Counted from the first letter of the stretch, positions 6,771 through 16,861 are shown. The stretch is DNA of 60,757 nucleotides from Paenibacillus sp. (GCA_023512345.1 JAILZT010000031.1:1-60757), one strand, 5' to 3'. Notes: generated from the sequence alone by a model not told the origin. Numbers and translations: made by a program.

Positions 6771-8999
6771 ATGAAAAAACGCGAATATAAAAAAATCATT
6801 TTTGTCCGATTTATCATGTCTTACACGATTCTATCCGTTATATTGATTGGTCTCATGGGAGGGTATTGGTATACCCAGGCTAATCGTATTATGGAGGATG
6901 AGATTGGCCGGGATAATCAGAACAGACTTAACACTGCCAAAAATTATATAGAACAAACTGTTCTGAGGAAATACGAAGACAACTTGCAAAATAAGGCACT
7001 CTCTATTCGCTTTATACAGAATAATACCAACCTGAACTTGTTACTGAATAAAGGATGGGAAGGTAATCTCAGCCGGATTGCATCATTCAGGCAGGATCTT
7101 GAGTTCTTCAGGATTGAGAATGAAGGGGTCAGTAACGTAACCGTCTATTTCCCAGCCAACGATTATGCTATAGATGCTGATAGCTTCTACATGCATACAG
7201 AGAACTCTAAAGATGCACCTTATATTTTGAAAGTGAATCAGGCTCATCCGAAAAAGTGGGCAGCCCGTACTAAGGCTGATGGAACACAGGTTTTGACCTA
7301 TATAATAAAACTGCCTTATGAGACTCCAGAAGCCCCTTCAAAAGGGTATTTTTTCATTGATGTAAGTATGGATTACCTCCAGAAGGTGGCAACCCAAATG
7401 CTGAGTTCGCCTCAGGATAAGCTTTATGTCTTTGATGGTCTGGAGAATATGATTCTTCATACCGGTCAAGAAGATGTGAGTGCGATCCGTTTATTGAGAG
7501 ACTCTATTCATTCAGGTAATAACGGCAAGAAGATCATTAATGAAGAGAATGAAAAGGTCGTATTATCCCAACTTGATTCCGTTCACTCGGCGTATGATTG
7601 GACGTATACCATGTACCGACCTCTCAGTTCCTTGGTTCTTTCATCCGAGCGATTAAAAAAGGGCCTCTGGGCAAGTTGCGGAATAGTGGTCCTGTTTGGT
7701 TTTTTAATGTCTTTCATCTTCTCTAAACAGCTTTATAACCCTTTAAAGATACTGATGAGTCACATAAAAGGATTAAATCCTGCCCATGCGAGCCACTACG
7801 GAATGAATGAATATACCTTAATCGGTAACGCCTTCAGTACCATGGAAAAGAAAATTGTGAACCTAGAATCGCAGGCGAAAAAAAATGATGTGATTAACTT
7901 ACTGCTTGGTGCAAGCCTCAATCCAGAAAATAAGGAGGTTATGCTGCCGGGTTATCATTATAGTTTGGCATATATCCGTCTCTCTGAGAGTGGGAGTGAA
8001 GGGTTAAAGGCACGTTATGAAGTTATGGAAAGGTCACTGCATAGTGAGTTTGTCCCGCTTAACTCCAAAGAAGCGGCGATCATATATTATGTTCTTCCAG
8101 AACAAGCTAATGATGAAGCTGAGATTATCAACGACCTTAAGCAGCTCCAACGAATTGCTGGCGAAGGGATGGGGTTTGGTGCAGCTATCGGCAATCGGGC
8201 GACGGCCCCGGAGGAATTGGCAGATTCCTATCAAACGGCGCAGCTGGCCAGCAGATATCATTTTTTATATGGAACAAACGCTATAGTTGCTTACTCAAGT
8301 ATCTTATCCATGAACGCTGCACCACATTTATTTAATTACGATCATTTTAGCAATGGACTTAAGGCAGGAGATCTTAGCTGTGTGAATGGATTTATTGATG
8401 GTTTTGTAAAGACATTGCAAGAGAGCAATATGCAGATAGAAGCTGTAGAGTTGGCCGTACTTCAACTTATTACCCACCTATATCAGTGCATTATTGATTT
8501 GAAGCTTCAGCATTTCTTGCCCCATTCCAATCTATTTGATGAATTGAAGAAGGATACATTGTTGAAGACCATAGCGAGTATACGAATGTTGTCTTCTCAA
8601 ATTGCAGAGCATATGAAACAGGAGGGAAATCATGCTCATGCGAATGTGATTCGTACACTAAAAATCTACATCGAAGAACATTTACATGAAGATCTATCAC
8701 TACAGATCTTATCCAGAGAAGTTTCACTGGCCCCAGCCTATATTTCAACGCTGTTCAGTGAGGGAACAAAGGATTCTTTTACGGAATATGTGACCCGATT
8801 GCGTCTTGAGAAAGCAGCTACTCTGCTTTGTGAGAACAGCAGCCTGTCCGTATCAATAATTGCTGAGCAAGTTGGTTATCGGAACGCACAATATTTTCAT
8901 AGTAAATTCAAGGCGCGTTATGGGGTGACACCTGTTCAATACCGAAATTCACAGCGGAAGGAATCTAATTTCCACGCTATTCAACAAGAACCGACTTGA
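6771..8999 (+). CDS. Membrane-anchored AraC-type regulator (YesS-like)
   Basis: A 742-residue one-component regulator. A membrane helix (about residues 14-35) is followed by a ~260-residue outside sensor region of the Cache type, a second membrane helix (KGLWASCGIVVLFGFLMSFIF), a HAMP-like stretch, a YesN-like linker, and a C-terminal AraC DNA-binding domain (LSLQILSREVSLAPAYISTLF ... YGVTPVQYR). It senses a ligand outside and acts on DNA at the membrane. An in-frame ATG at 6738 exists, but AAGGTGG before 6771 supports the shorter start. The LplB/LplC/lipoprotein importer lies just downstream behind a terminator and is the likely target. Confidence 0.9.
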   Translation: MKKREYKKIIFVRFIMSYTILSVILIGLMGGYWYTQANRIMEDEIGRDNQNRLNTAKNYIEQTVLRKYEDNLQNKALSIRFIQNNTNLNLLLNKGWEGNLSRIASFRQDLEFFRIENEGVSNVTVYFPANDYAIDADSFYMHTENSKDAPYILKVNQAHPKKWAARTKADGTQVLTYIIKLPYETPEAPSKGYFFIDVSMDYLQKVATQMLSSPQDKLYVFDGLENMILHTGQEDVSAIRLLRDSIHSGNNGKKIINEENEKVVLSQLDSVHSAYDWTYTMYRPLSSLVLSSERLKKGLWASCGIVVLFGFLMSFIFSKQLYNPLKILMSHIKGLNPAHASHYGMNEYTLIGNAFSTMEKKIVNLESQAKKNDVINLLLGASLNPENKEVMLPGYHYSLAYIRLSESGSEGLKARYEVMERSLHSEFVPLNSKEAAIIYYVLPEQANDEAEIINDLKQLQRIAGEGMGFGAAIGNRATAPEELADSYQTAQLASRYHFLYGTNAIVAYSSILSMNAAPHLFNYDHFSNGLKAGDLSCVNGFIDGFVKTLQESNMQIEAVELAVLQLITHLYQCIIDLKLQHFLPHSNLFDELKKDTLLKTIASIRMLSSQIAEHMKQEGNHAHANVIRTLKIYIEEHLHEDLSLQILSREVSLAPAYISTLFSEGTKDSFTEYVTRLRLEKAATLLCENSSLSVSIIAEQVGYRNAQYFHSKFKARYGVTPVQYRNSQRKESNFHAIQQEPT

Positions 9000-9025
9000 G
9001 TACTATAAGAGGCTTTACAGATTAT

Positions 9026-9080
9026 AGGCAACCTACTTAGAAAAGTCGTGTAATGCGATTTTTAAGGAGGTTGCCTTTTT
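9026..9080 (+). terminator. Terminator after the AraC regulator
   Basis: Nine-base arms AGGCAACCT and AGGTTGCCT with a ~33-nt loop and a T-run. It separates the regulator from the ABC importer operon. A weak cre-like palindrome (AAAAGCGCTT, about 9191-9200) follows upstream of the importer. Confidence 0.75.
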
Positions 9081-9279
9081 CGATTAAGACAGGGAAATAT
9101 TGTTAGAAATAGTCTCTGATATTCATAATTAATCACCAAATCCACTAAATGTGAAAGAATTTATAAAGAATCGAATGATCTTGCAATAGAAAAAGCGCTT
9201 CCATAACCCTAAAGTATGAAGTGTGGATTTGAGAAAATAACGATCCAACGATTTCGCTTTTTGGAAAGGAGCAGCTATT

Positions 9280-10254
9280 ATGAACCCGGTTATCGTTCCG
9301 GAAGTTGATGGAAAGAAGAATACAAATTCTCAGAAGCCATCAAAGTTAGTAACTACTTGGAGAGAATATAAGAAGAGCAAATACTTGTTTCTGTTACTCA
9401 CTCCAGTGCTCCTCTGGTATGCCATATTTGCTTACGGTCCTTTATATGGAATCCAGTTGGCTTTTAAAGATTTTAGGATTATAGACGGGATATGGGGTAG
9501 TCCTTGGGTCGGGTTTAAGCATTTTGAATTTTTATTCTTCAAGTCCCCTGACTTTCTAAAGATTCTTGGTAATACTGTTGTGATCAGTTTCTACCACATT
9601 ATCTTTGGTTTTCCAGCCCCTATCATTCTGGCATTGCTTATTAATGAAATCCGATCAGGCAAATTTAAAAAGATTGCTCAATCCTTAACTTATTTGCCGC
9701 ATTTCTTTTCATGGGTAATTCTTTCGGGTATCTTGATCACCTTGCTATCTCCATCCACTGGGGTAGTTAATTACCTGCTCCAGATTGTGGGTTTGGATCC
9801 GATCTATTTTCTGGGTGACCCCAAATACTTCAGATCTACCATGGTTATATCAGCCATTTGGAAAGAGGTAGGATGGGGGACTATCATCTATTTGGCAGCA
9901 CTGGCAGGAATATCACCCGATTTATATGAAGCTGCTGTGATGGATGGTGCGAGCCGCTGGAAGCAAACGTTTCACATTACGATTCCATCTATTCTTCCAA
10001 TCATTGTACTGTTGTTTATTTTGCGCATTGGTGGTGTTCTGGACGCAGGCTTTGACCAAATTCTGAACTTATATTCACCGGCAACCTATAGTGTAGCGGA
10101 TGTTCTAGATACTTATGTATACCGAGTAGGACTTCAAAATTTTCAGTTCAGTTTAACTACAGCCGTGGGTTTATTCAAGAACGTAATTGCCTTTACACTG
10201 GTATTGATGACCAATTACTTCTCTAAGAAGTTGGGGCAAGATGGCCTCTTTTAA
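9280..10254 (+). CDS. ABC sugar importer permease, LplB type
   Basis: A 324-residue permease of the CUT1 subclass, closest in style to LplB/YteP that import complex uronate or galacturonan oligosaccharides. A charged N-terminal tail is followed by six hydrophobic helices. The ATPase-contact loop EAAVMDGASRWKQTFHITIP (EAA motif) lies near residue 220. AAAGGAG precedes the ATG by about 9 bases. It is the first gene of an operon with the second permease 30 bp downstream and the binding lipoprotein after that. No ATPase gene is present, as is usual for this group, which share an MsmX-like ATPase. Confidence 0.92.
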   Translation: MNPVIVPEVDGKKNTNSQKPSKLVTTWREYKKSKYLFLLLTPVLLWYAIFAYGPLYGIQLAFKDFRIIDGIWGSPWVGFKHFEFLFFKSPDFLKILGNTVVISFYHIIFGFPAPIILALLINEIRSGKFKKIAQSLTYLPHFFSWVILSGILITLLSPSTGVVNYLLQIVGLDPIYFLGDPKYFRSTMVISAIWKEVGWGTIIYLAALAGISPDLYEAAVMDGASRWKQTFHITIPSILPIIVLLFILRIGGVLDAGFDQILNLYSPATYSVADVLDTYVYRVGLQNFQFSLTTAVGLFKNVIAFTLVLMTNYFSKKLGQDGLF

Positions 10255-10284
10255 GAATAGGGTTACAGAAAGGAGTACAAGGTC

Positions 10285-11157
10285 GTGAAGCAAAGCTTAG
10301 GGAGTAAAGTATTTCAAGCATTTCTTATTCTTTTCATGGTGGTATTATGTATCGTCATGCTGTATCCATTTGTGCATATGTTGGCGATCTCGTTTAGTAC
10401 ACCTGCAGAAGCATTAAGATTAGGAATTCATTTGTATCCGCAGAAAGTCTCCTTTTATGCTTGGGAAAGAGTTCTGACGAGAGATGATATCTGGATTGGG
10501 TTCGGTAATACGATATTTCGTACAGTTGTAGGAACCGTATGCTCTGTTATTTTCATGTCTATGGGGGCCTATCCCCTTTCGCGAAAATATCTACCGCACC
10601 GTAATGTATATACGATGTTCATTTTATTTACTATGTTTTTCAGTGGTGGGTTGATTCCAACGTATTTTCTGATCAAATCCCTAGGAATGATAGACACACG
10701 TTGGGTTTACATTATTCCTGGTCTAGTGAGTACTTTCTCCATGCTGATCCTTCGTAATTTCTTTCAAGCCATTCCAGAGGAAATAGAGGACTCCGCAAAA
10801 ATCGATGGAGCCAATGATTTACGGATATTATTCCAAATCATTTTACCTTTGTCATTACCGGTTCTTGCTACATTATCGTTATGGTCTGCTGTAGGTCATT
10901 GGAATGCATGGTTTGATGCTGTTTTGTATATACAAGATCCCTCTAAGCAGGTTCTGACTACCTTTCTCCGGAGAGTAGTGATTACTGGTGAGGACCTCTC
11001 AATGATATCTACAGCGACTAAAGGCTCGACATTAGGATTTGCGGAACCGATCAAGGCGGCGACTCTAATGTTCACGGCTCTCCCTATTATTGTGGTATAT
11101 CCTTTTCTGCAAAAGTATTTTGTAAAAGGAACAATGGTAGGTTCACTAAAGGGATAA
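10285..11157 (+). CDS. ABC sugar importer permease, LplC/YtcP type
   Basis: A 290-residue CUT1 permease with six hydrophobic helices, an N-terminal VMLYPFVHMLAISFSTPAEA segment typical of the LplC/YtcP group, and the EAA-type loop EIEDSAKIDGANDLRILFQI. It forms the translocation channel with the preceding LplB-like protein. It starts at GTG, with AAAGGAG about 10 bases upstream. The C-terminus (VKGTMVGSLKG) is a common family ending. Confidence 0.92.
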   Translation: MKQSLGSKVFQAFLILFMVVLCIVMLYPFVHMLAISFSTPAEALRLGIHLYPQKVSFYAWERVLTRDDIWIGFGNTIFRTVVGTVCSVIFMSMGAYPLSRKYLPHRNVYTMFILFTMFFSGGLIPTYFLIKSLGMIDTRWVYIIPGLVSTFSMLILRNFFQAIPEEIEDSAKIDGANDLRILFQIILPLSLPVLATLSLWSAVGHWNAWFDAVLYIQDPSKQVLTTFLRRVVITGEDLSMISTATKGSTLGFAEPIKAATLMFTALPIIVVYPFLQKYFVKGTMVGSLKG

Positions 11158-11232
11158 CTTGTATTTCTGTGAACCGTCATGTACGGTCCATTTAAATAAA
11201 TGTGTTCAGACAAAAAAGGGAGGAAATTAAAA

Positions 11233-12816
11233 ATGAAAAGAAAGAAAATGGTACCCGGTGTGATGGCTCTATTCATGTCGGCAGCATTACTTGTTAGCGG
11301 TTGCAATAATAATGAGGGTAACATAGCTTCTAATAATCCGGATTCATCTGCGGAGCCTGCTAGTGAAGCACCGATAGAAATTACGATTGCGAACAATTGG
11401 AACGCTCCAAAAGCAGATGATAACTATGTACAAAAGTATTTGGAAGAAAAATTCAACGTTAAATTCAAAAATGTGAAATTTGAAACGGCGACATGGAAGG
11501 AGCAGCTTAGCGTTATGTTGGCTTCCGGTGACATCCCGGATATTATGGCTGTGGATGGTTCGATTGGTGATATGGTGCAGTGGGCAGATCAGGGGGTTAT
11601 TGCTAATATCTCTATAGACGAAATTAAACAATACATGCCTAAATATATAGCTGATGTAGAAGCCGTAGACCCTAAAATTTGGGATGCAGGGAGTTATAAA
11701 GATAAAAACTGGGGAGTTCCAAAAATTTGGGCTAATGGTGCGACTGGATTTCTACCCGCGTATAACGGTCAATGGTTGAAAGCTATCGGATATGCAGAAC
11801 CTCCGAAGGACTTGAATGAACTAGAGGATGTTTTGACTAAATTCACCAATAACGACCCCGACGGGAATGGTAAAAAGGATACCTTTGGTATGAGTGGAAG
11901 AGGAAAAGATGCACAGGCACAGATGTTTAACAGTATTTTTGCATCTTATGGTGTAGCACCTTTCCAATTTAAATTAGGAAGCGACGGCAAAGTAACTTAT
12001 GGGGCAATAACGGAAGAGGCACGAAATGCATTGAAGTTACTGAATAAATGGTATGAGGCAGGAATTATCGATCCTGAGTTTATTACAGACGACAATGGAA
12101 GCATTCAAACTAAGTTTGTAAGCTTGCGAACAGGGATGTTCGATACTGGAATGTGGCATCATCTTTTTGAGGGAGACGGTTACTTCGGATTTATTGCTCA
12201 GGATAAAGGAATTGATCTTGTAACAGGTGTACCGCTGGCCGGACCAGACGGCAAGAAATATGCGATGGCTAACGGCGCTCTGCAGCCACCATTATACTTT
12301 GGAGCTCAACTTGAGAAGGATGAGAAGAAGCGGATTAAAATATTGGAAATCCTTGAATTTGTATCTACAGATGAGGAAGGATATTTGACCACTATTTTTG
12401 GTGAACAAGGAAAATCTTATAACCTTGAGGGAGACTTGGCTGTCATGACGGAAGCTGCTACTGGTACCGAATTGGCTGCTGAAATGGGACTAAGTTATTA
12501 CAATCCATTTGGTGGCAAAGTGGAAGCTATGGCGAAACACCACTTCTCTCCAGAAAAGATTGCGTTCAGGGAAAAGGTTACCCAAGTGGAAGGACTTAGT
12601 ATCATGACCGATCTGATGCAAGTTACAGTTATGAATACAAAGGCGCAATATGAAGGTATTTTGAACACATTACAGACGCAATTTTATATTAAAGCAGTTA
12701 CTGGCGAAGTTGATACGGACAAAGGCTTTGATGCTTTCAAGGCTGAGTGGCTCAAATCTGGTGGTCAGGAAGAATTGGACGAAGCCCAGAAGATTTATGA
12801 AGAACGCAGCAAATAA
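11233..12816 (+). CDS. Oligosaccharide-binding lipoprotein of the LplBC importer
   Basis: A 527-residue solute-binding protein. A lipoprotein signal peptide (KRKKMVPG, hydrophobic core, lipobox LVSGC) puts the mature protein on the outer face of the membrane. A Ser/Asn/Glu-rich linker and a large two-lobed binding domain follow. The length matches the LplA/YtcQ type that delivers complex oligosaccharides. GGGAGG 8 bases before 11233 fixes the start; the frame opens earlier at 11200 without a suitable site. A GH28-like hydrolase follows, suggesting a pectin-derived substrate. Confidence 0.92.
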   Translation: MKRKKMVPGVMALFMSAALLVSGCNNNEGNIASNNPDSSAEPASEAPIEITIANNWNAPKADDNYVQKYLEEKFNVKFKNVKFETATWKEQLSVMLASGDIPDIMAVDGSIGDMVQWADQGVIANISIDEIKQYMPKYIADVEAVDPKIWDAGSYKDKNWGVPKIWANGATGFLPAYNGQWLKAIGYAEPPKDLNELEDVLTKFTNNDPDGNGKKDTFGMSGRGKDAQAQMFNSIFASYGVAPFQFKLGSDGKVTYGAITEEARNALKLLNKWYEAGIIDPEFITDDNGSIQTKFVSLRTGMFDTGMWHHLFEGDGYFGFIAQDKGIDLVTGVPLAGPDGKKYAMANGALQPPLYFGAQLEKDEKKRIKILEILEFVSTDEEGYLTTIFGEQGKSYNLEGDLAVMTEAATGTELAAEMGLSYYNPFGGKVEAMAKHHFSPEKIAFREKVTQVEGLSIMTDLMQVTVMNTKAQYEGILNTLQTQFYIKAVTGEVDTDKGFDAFKAEWLKSGGQEELDEAQKIYEERSK

Positions 12817-12837
12817 AAAAATGCAGTGATGATTTGA

Positions 12838-12895
12838 GGATCGGTTGTCGGCGAACATGGAGACATGTCTGTTAGTCAGCCGGTCTTATTTATTG
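12838..12895 (+). promoter_or_regulatory. Intercistronic hairpin, possible attenuator
   Basis: Between the lipoprotein gene and the GH28-like gene the sequence can fold with outer arms GATCGGTT and AGCCGGTC (G-U pairs) and an inner ACATG/CATGT hairpin, followed by a T-rich stretch. This could reduce read-through or protect the upstream message, giving more lipoprotein than hydrolase. Confidence 0.45.
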
Positions 12896-12916
12896 CTAGG
12901 TTAGGAGGAAGAAAGA

Positions 12917-14368
12917 ATGCCGAATGTACAAGATGAGTTAATAGTATATCCAGCCCCGCCTGGATCATTGGGAAATCCAGATTTCTCAGTGAGAGTCTGT
13001 AAGCCTCAAGGAGAATGGGAAGTGCTCTTTTGCTATAACGTAAAAGTTGATATGCATGATGTTCGGAATGCCTCAATGGTGACCTTTGATTGTGCCGGAA
13101 CAGTCAAAATTGAGGTCATTAAGAATGAAGGTGAGATAAGGGAGACAACGGTTCGACCTTTATCCGCTGAGCTAAATTGTAACCATGCAGGAAATCGAAT
13201 AGAACTCACGATCGAGGGTCCACGGCAGTTGTCCCTAGAAATCAATGGCGACAGATTTCACAACCTGCATATCTTCGTCAATCCAATAGAGCAGACGATA
13301 CCAGAATCGAGTGGAGAGGGAGTCCTATTCCTTGAAGAAGGGAATCATGTAAGTGATAAGATACTGGAGGATTTGGCCAGTCTTCAATCTAAAGGAGGAG
13401 ATAACATCCTCTATTTCGGACCGGGTGCACATCGCCTGGATACATCTATACTGGCTGTGCCTTCAAACACAGAGGTCTATATTGCGGGTGGTGCTATCCT
13501 CTATGGTGGATTTCTCTGCCAGCATGTTCACAATGTCAAAATTCATGGCCGAGGCATTCTATACTTATCTGAGTTCGAGAAAACTACTTATTATCGTGGA
13601 GTGGATATCAACTTTTCTAATCAAATTTCCGTCGAAGGGATCACTGTGATAGATCCTCCCCATTATACAATCCATCTTGGTCAGTCGGAGAACATTCATA
13701 TTCATAATATTAAATCCTTCAGTACCCGTGGTTGGTCTGATGGAATTGACATGATGTCCTGCTGCAATGTAACCATTGATCATGTATTTCTAAGAACATC
13801 GGATGATTGTATTGCCATTTATGGCTCGCGCGGCGAATTCCGAGGAGATACACGAGAAATTACGGTCTCACATTCAATCCTGTGGGCTGATGTTGCACAT
13901 CCTATGAATATAGGTACTCATGGGAATTATGCTGATGATGGTGATGTCATTGAAAATATTCGATTCTATGATATTGATGTTCTTGAGCATCATGAGCCGC
14001 AGCCTGATTATTGGGGGTGTATGGCTATTAATGCAGGGGACAAAAATACCGTAAGGAATGTGACTTATGAGAATATACGCATAGAAGACTTTGAACTGGG
14101 AGAACTGTTTAACCTTAGAGTGGTGCAAAATCCCAAGTATAATCCAGCACCGGGAAAAGCAATTGAAAATATCCATTTTAAGAATATCTCATTCTCAGGA
14201 ACCAGCGTGAATCCTTCACATTTGGAAGGGTATGATGACAAGCGAACTGTAAATGGCGTGCAATTCGAGAACGTTACTCTTAATGGTAGAAAGCTAGATA
14301 TAAACTCCAATGAATTGAGTATTGGTCCTCATGTGTATCAGGTCAGTGTAATCTCTAATGAATCGTAA
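12917..14368 (+). CDS. GH28-like right-handed beta-helix glycoside hydrolase
   Basis: A 483-residue protein. The first ~130 residues look like a beta-sandwich and the rest is a right-handed beta-helix with repeated N-V-x-I-type coils. Around residues 270-300 the acidic pair of clan GH-N enzymes is visible: WSDGID followed by SDDCIAI. This resembles the polygalacturonase motifs NTD and GDD, but the later GHG and RIK motifs are not clear (IGTHG and NLRVVQ instead). So it is probably a hydrolase of a pectin-like or related glycan, with an altered substrate. There is no signal peptide. RBS TTAGGAGGA sits about 9 bases before the ATG. It shares an operon with the LplBC importer. Confidence 0.8.
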   Translation: MPNVQDELIVYPAPPGSLGNPDFSVRVCKPQGEWEVLFCYNVKVDMHDVRNASMVTFDCAGTVKIEVIKNEGEIRETTVRPLSAELNCNHAGNRIELTIEGPRQLSLEINGDRFHNLHIFVNPIEQTIPESSGEGVLFLEEGNHVSDKILEDLASLQSKGGDNILYFGPGAHRLDTSILAVPSNTEVYIAGGAILYGGFLCQHVHNVKIHGRGILYLSEFEKTTYYRGVDINFSNQISVEGITVIDPPHYTIHLGQSENIHIHNIKSFSTRGWSDGIDMMSCCNVTIDHVFLRTSDDCIAIYGSRGEFRGDTREITVSHSILWADVAHPMNIGTHGNYADDGDVIENIRFYDIDVLEHHEPQPDYWGCMAINAGDKNTVRNVTYENIRIEDFELGELFNLRVVQNPKYNPAPGKAIENIHFKNISFSGTSVNPSHLEGYDDKRTVNGVQFENVTLNGRKLDINSNELSIGPHVYQVSVISNES

Positions 14369-14398
14369 TTATCATATAAGCTCTTAAGTATTATTACT

Positions 14399-14446
14399 AA
14401 TAAGGGTGTCTCTAGCCACACGGCTAAGGACACCCTTATTTTCATA
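14399..14446. terminator. Bidirectional terminator
   Basis: Strong hairpin with outer arms ATAAGGGTGTC and GACACCCTTAT and an inner TAGCC/GGCTA helix. It lies between the convergent GH28-like and GH30 genes, with a T-rich tail on the plus strand and an A-rich lead that serves the minus strand. Confidence 0.88.
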
Positions 14447-15793
14447 TTATCTGAACAGTAATGTCTGAATAGCGTGAGCCGGGATTGAATTCTCAGCTAA
14501 TTGTTCACGGCAGCGAAGCGTAAACGGAAGCTCGTTGTCGGTTCGGTTCATGACGATAACTGCGATTGTGCCGTCGGTATTTCGGAAAGCAGTCGTTTCA
14601 AGCTTATCGGTATATTTGGAGCTGCCAATCCGTTTGGCTCCTGGACGAATGTATTTGCTGAAATGCCCGATGTAATAGAACGAGCTCTCATAAATAACCT
14701 CATCCTTCTGGGTATCCCCGATAATCGGAGCATCACAATAGTTGCCTACATGGTTAGGTCCGCCTTGTTCGTCCAAAACAATATTCCAATCCGTCCAGCA
14801 GGACATCCAATTATTGAGGTTGCCCATAATGTCATGTCCATAACGTTCCCCTGTGTTCCAAGAACCGAGATGAACGCCACCTTCCTGACAGCCTTCACTA
14901 AAGAACAGCTTCTTATTAGGAAAGCGGTCATGTACGGCAGCTAATGCTTCAAAATGATCACCGGAGTACCAGTGGAAGCAAATGCCCCAGATATACTTGG
15001 AAGCCGCTTCGTCCTCAAAGGCAGCTTTGGCCCGGTCATATACCCGTTCCTTATTATGATCCCAGATTAAAACTTTCACATGGGATAGGTTAGCTTGCTC
15101 CAAGGCTGGTCCCAGATAATCTCTGACAAAATCTTTCTCTTCTTCAGCTGTGTACACACAGGAATCCCAAATTTGAACGGCTTTGGCTTCGTTCTGTACG
15201 CTAACTGCCCAGATATCAATACCCTCTGCGGCGTAGGCCTGGATGTACTTCACGAACATATCTGCCCATGCTTGTCTATATTCAGGTTTCAGCTTACCGC
15301 CGTTATTCATTTCACCATTTGTTTTCATCCAGGCAGGTGGGCTCCATGGCGACGAGAAAAGACGGAAGTCTTCACCGCTTAATGCTGCTGCTCTTTGTAT
15401 CAACGGAATAATAGACTCATGATCTCTTGAAATATTGAAATTACGCAGTTCAAAGTCTTCTTCCTTAACATAGGCATAGTTGCCTAGCGAGAAATCACAG
15501 CTTTGGATGTGTGACCGGCATAATGTATATCCGATCCCGTGCTCAGGATGGAAGTAAGCATCAATGATTTCCTTTTGTCTAGTTTCACTCAGCTTTGCGA
15601 TAGTGACAGCAGACGCTTCAGTGAGTGCTCCGCCGAAGCCCTCAATCTCCTGATATTCCAGGTCCTCATAAATATTAATCAGTTCCATTTCCTTTTCTGC
15701 GGAATCAGGTCTGAATGTTAAAGATTCTTTTTCGGTTAAACGGTCCTCAGTATCTTTTGCGGTTTGGATGACACGAACGATGCCTTCACTCAT
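14447..15793 (-). CDS. GH30 glycoside hydrolase
   Basis: A 448-residue member of glycoside hydrolase family 30 (glucosylceramidase, beta-1,6-glucanase, beta-xylosidase and relatives). Visible marks: IEGFGGALTEASA near the N-terminus, SSPWSPPAWMKTNGEMNNGG, the acid/base glutamate in VSVQNEA, and the nucleophile glutamate in LFFSEGC. A C-terminal beta domain ends the protein. Without a signal peptide it is probably intracellular. The exact substrate cannot be told from sequence. AGGAGG lies 12 bases before the ATG. It diverges from an AraC regulator (15924), the likely controller. Confidence 0.9.
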   Translation of the reverse strand: MSEGIVRVIQTAKDTEDRLTEKESLTFRPDSAEKEMELINIYEDLEYQEIEGFGGALTEASAVTIAKLSETRQKEIIDAYFHPEHGIGYTLCRSHIQSCDFSLGNYAYVKEEDFELRNFNISRDHESIIPLIQRAAALSGEDFRLFSSPWSPPAWMKTNGEMNNGGKLKPEYRQAWADMFVKYIQAYAAEGIDIWAVSVQNEAKAVQIWDSCVYTAEEEKDFVRDYLGPALEQANLSHVKVLIWDHNKERVYDRAKAAFEDEAASKYIWGICFHWYSGDHFEALAAVHDRFPNKKLFFSEGCQEGGVHLGSWNTGERYGHDIMGNLNNWMSCWTDWNIVLDEQGGPNHVGNYCDAPIIGDTQKDEVIYESSFYYIGHFSKYIRPGAKRIGSSKYTDKLETTAFRNTDGTIAVIVMNRTDNELPFTLRCREQLAENSIPAHAIQTLLFR

Positions 15794-15923
15794 AGCGGTT
15801 AGTAACCTCCTACAATATATTTCTATTTTATTATAGAAGGAAATCGGCCTCTCTTTGAAGAAACAATATGGCTAAGAACCTCAATAATCTGGTCGCTGCA
15901 TAACTTAGAAAAGAGGAACGGTA

Positions 15924-16718
15924 ATGGAAATTAACTCAATTCATATTCATCTCACTGCATTCATGCGCCATATACAACCCTTTCGGCATTTATTTCGAGA
16001 AGGTCTAGATACCTATATTATCCGGTTACAGGCAGAAGGGGAATGTGAAGCGTTAATTGATGGGGAAATGGTAAACATACAACCCGGTGACCTGTTGTTA
16101 TTTCATCCTGGAGAGGTGTATGATTTAAGAATTGGAGAGAAAATGAGTCCCTTAGGGTTCAGCGCAGATTATTATGTAATGTGTACGGGGGAATGGCTGG
16201 ACAGCTGGTGGAATCAGAGGTCAAGACCGAAGAAAGTAAGGATTACGGATGATGGCAGGCTTCAAAGTGTTTGGCAGCAACTCATACTGGAGAAAAGAAG
16301 GCTGGATGGCGGGAATACAGATATTTTGGAGGCTCTATTTAAGACGTTGTGCTTGCTGCTAGACCGAGCCATTGAAGAAGCACCTTCAACTTCCTCTGCA
16401 CCTTTGTTGTTGGCTTTTAAAATGAAGAGTTATGTGGAGGAGCATGCTACTTCAATGTTCAGGCTGGAGGATGTTGCTGGCCATGCTGGAATTAGTGTTA
16501 CCAGGGCCGTGCATCTATTTAAAGCTCAGTTCGGGTATTCGATTATGCAATATGCAGGGCAGATTCGTCTCGCCTTGGCCTTGCAGCTAATGGACAAAAG
16601 CAATTACACGTTGGAACGTATTGCGGAGGAAAGTGGCTTTGGCAGCTATACTTATTTCCACAGAGTGTTCAGAGAGCGATATGGTGTAGCACCGGGGATC
16701 TACCGCAGAAGAGGTTAA
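15924..16718 (+). CDS. AraC-family transcriptional regulator
   Basis: A 264-residue regulator. A cupin-type N-terminal domain (GECEALIDGEMVNIQPGDLLLFHPGE) is followed by a linker and a C-terminal AraC double helix-turn-helix (FRLEDVAGHAGISVTRAVHLFK and LERIAEESGFGSYTYFHRVFRERYGVAPGIYR). It diverges from the GH30 gene with 130 bp between starts, which suggests local control of that enzyme. No clear direct-repeat operator stands out in the gap. Confidence 0.9.
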   Translation: MEINSIHIHLTAFMRHIQPFRHLFREGLDTYIIRLQAEGECEALIDGEMVNIQPGDLLLFHPGEVYDLRIGEKMSPLGFSADYYVMCTGEWLDSWWNQRSRPKKVRITDDGRLQSVWQQLILEKRRLDGGNTDILEALFKTLCLLLDRAIEEAPSTSSAPLLLAFKMKSYVEEHATSMFRLEDVAGHAGISVTRAVHLFKAQFGYSIMQYAGQIRLALALQLMDKSNYTLERIAEESGFGSYTYFHRVFRERYGVAPGIYRRRG

Positions 16719-16861
16719 CTGCCTTATATTGCCGTACATCACACCTTTGGAGATCGAATCTCATAGCCGTTCATATGCATTACCTCACCTCGGGTGCTTC
16801 TATATTCTAATAATCCGTTTAAACTATTTAGGTAAGGATTACATCTTGGGAGGGTAAAACC

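Noticed and set aside
10896..11396. Minus-strand 166-residue frame
   Set aside because: It lies wholly across the end of a permease gene and the start of a lipoprotein gene that are both well supported on the plus strand.
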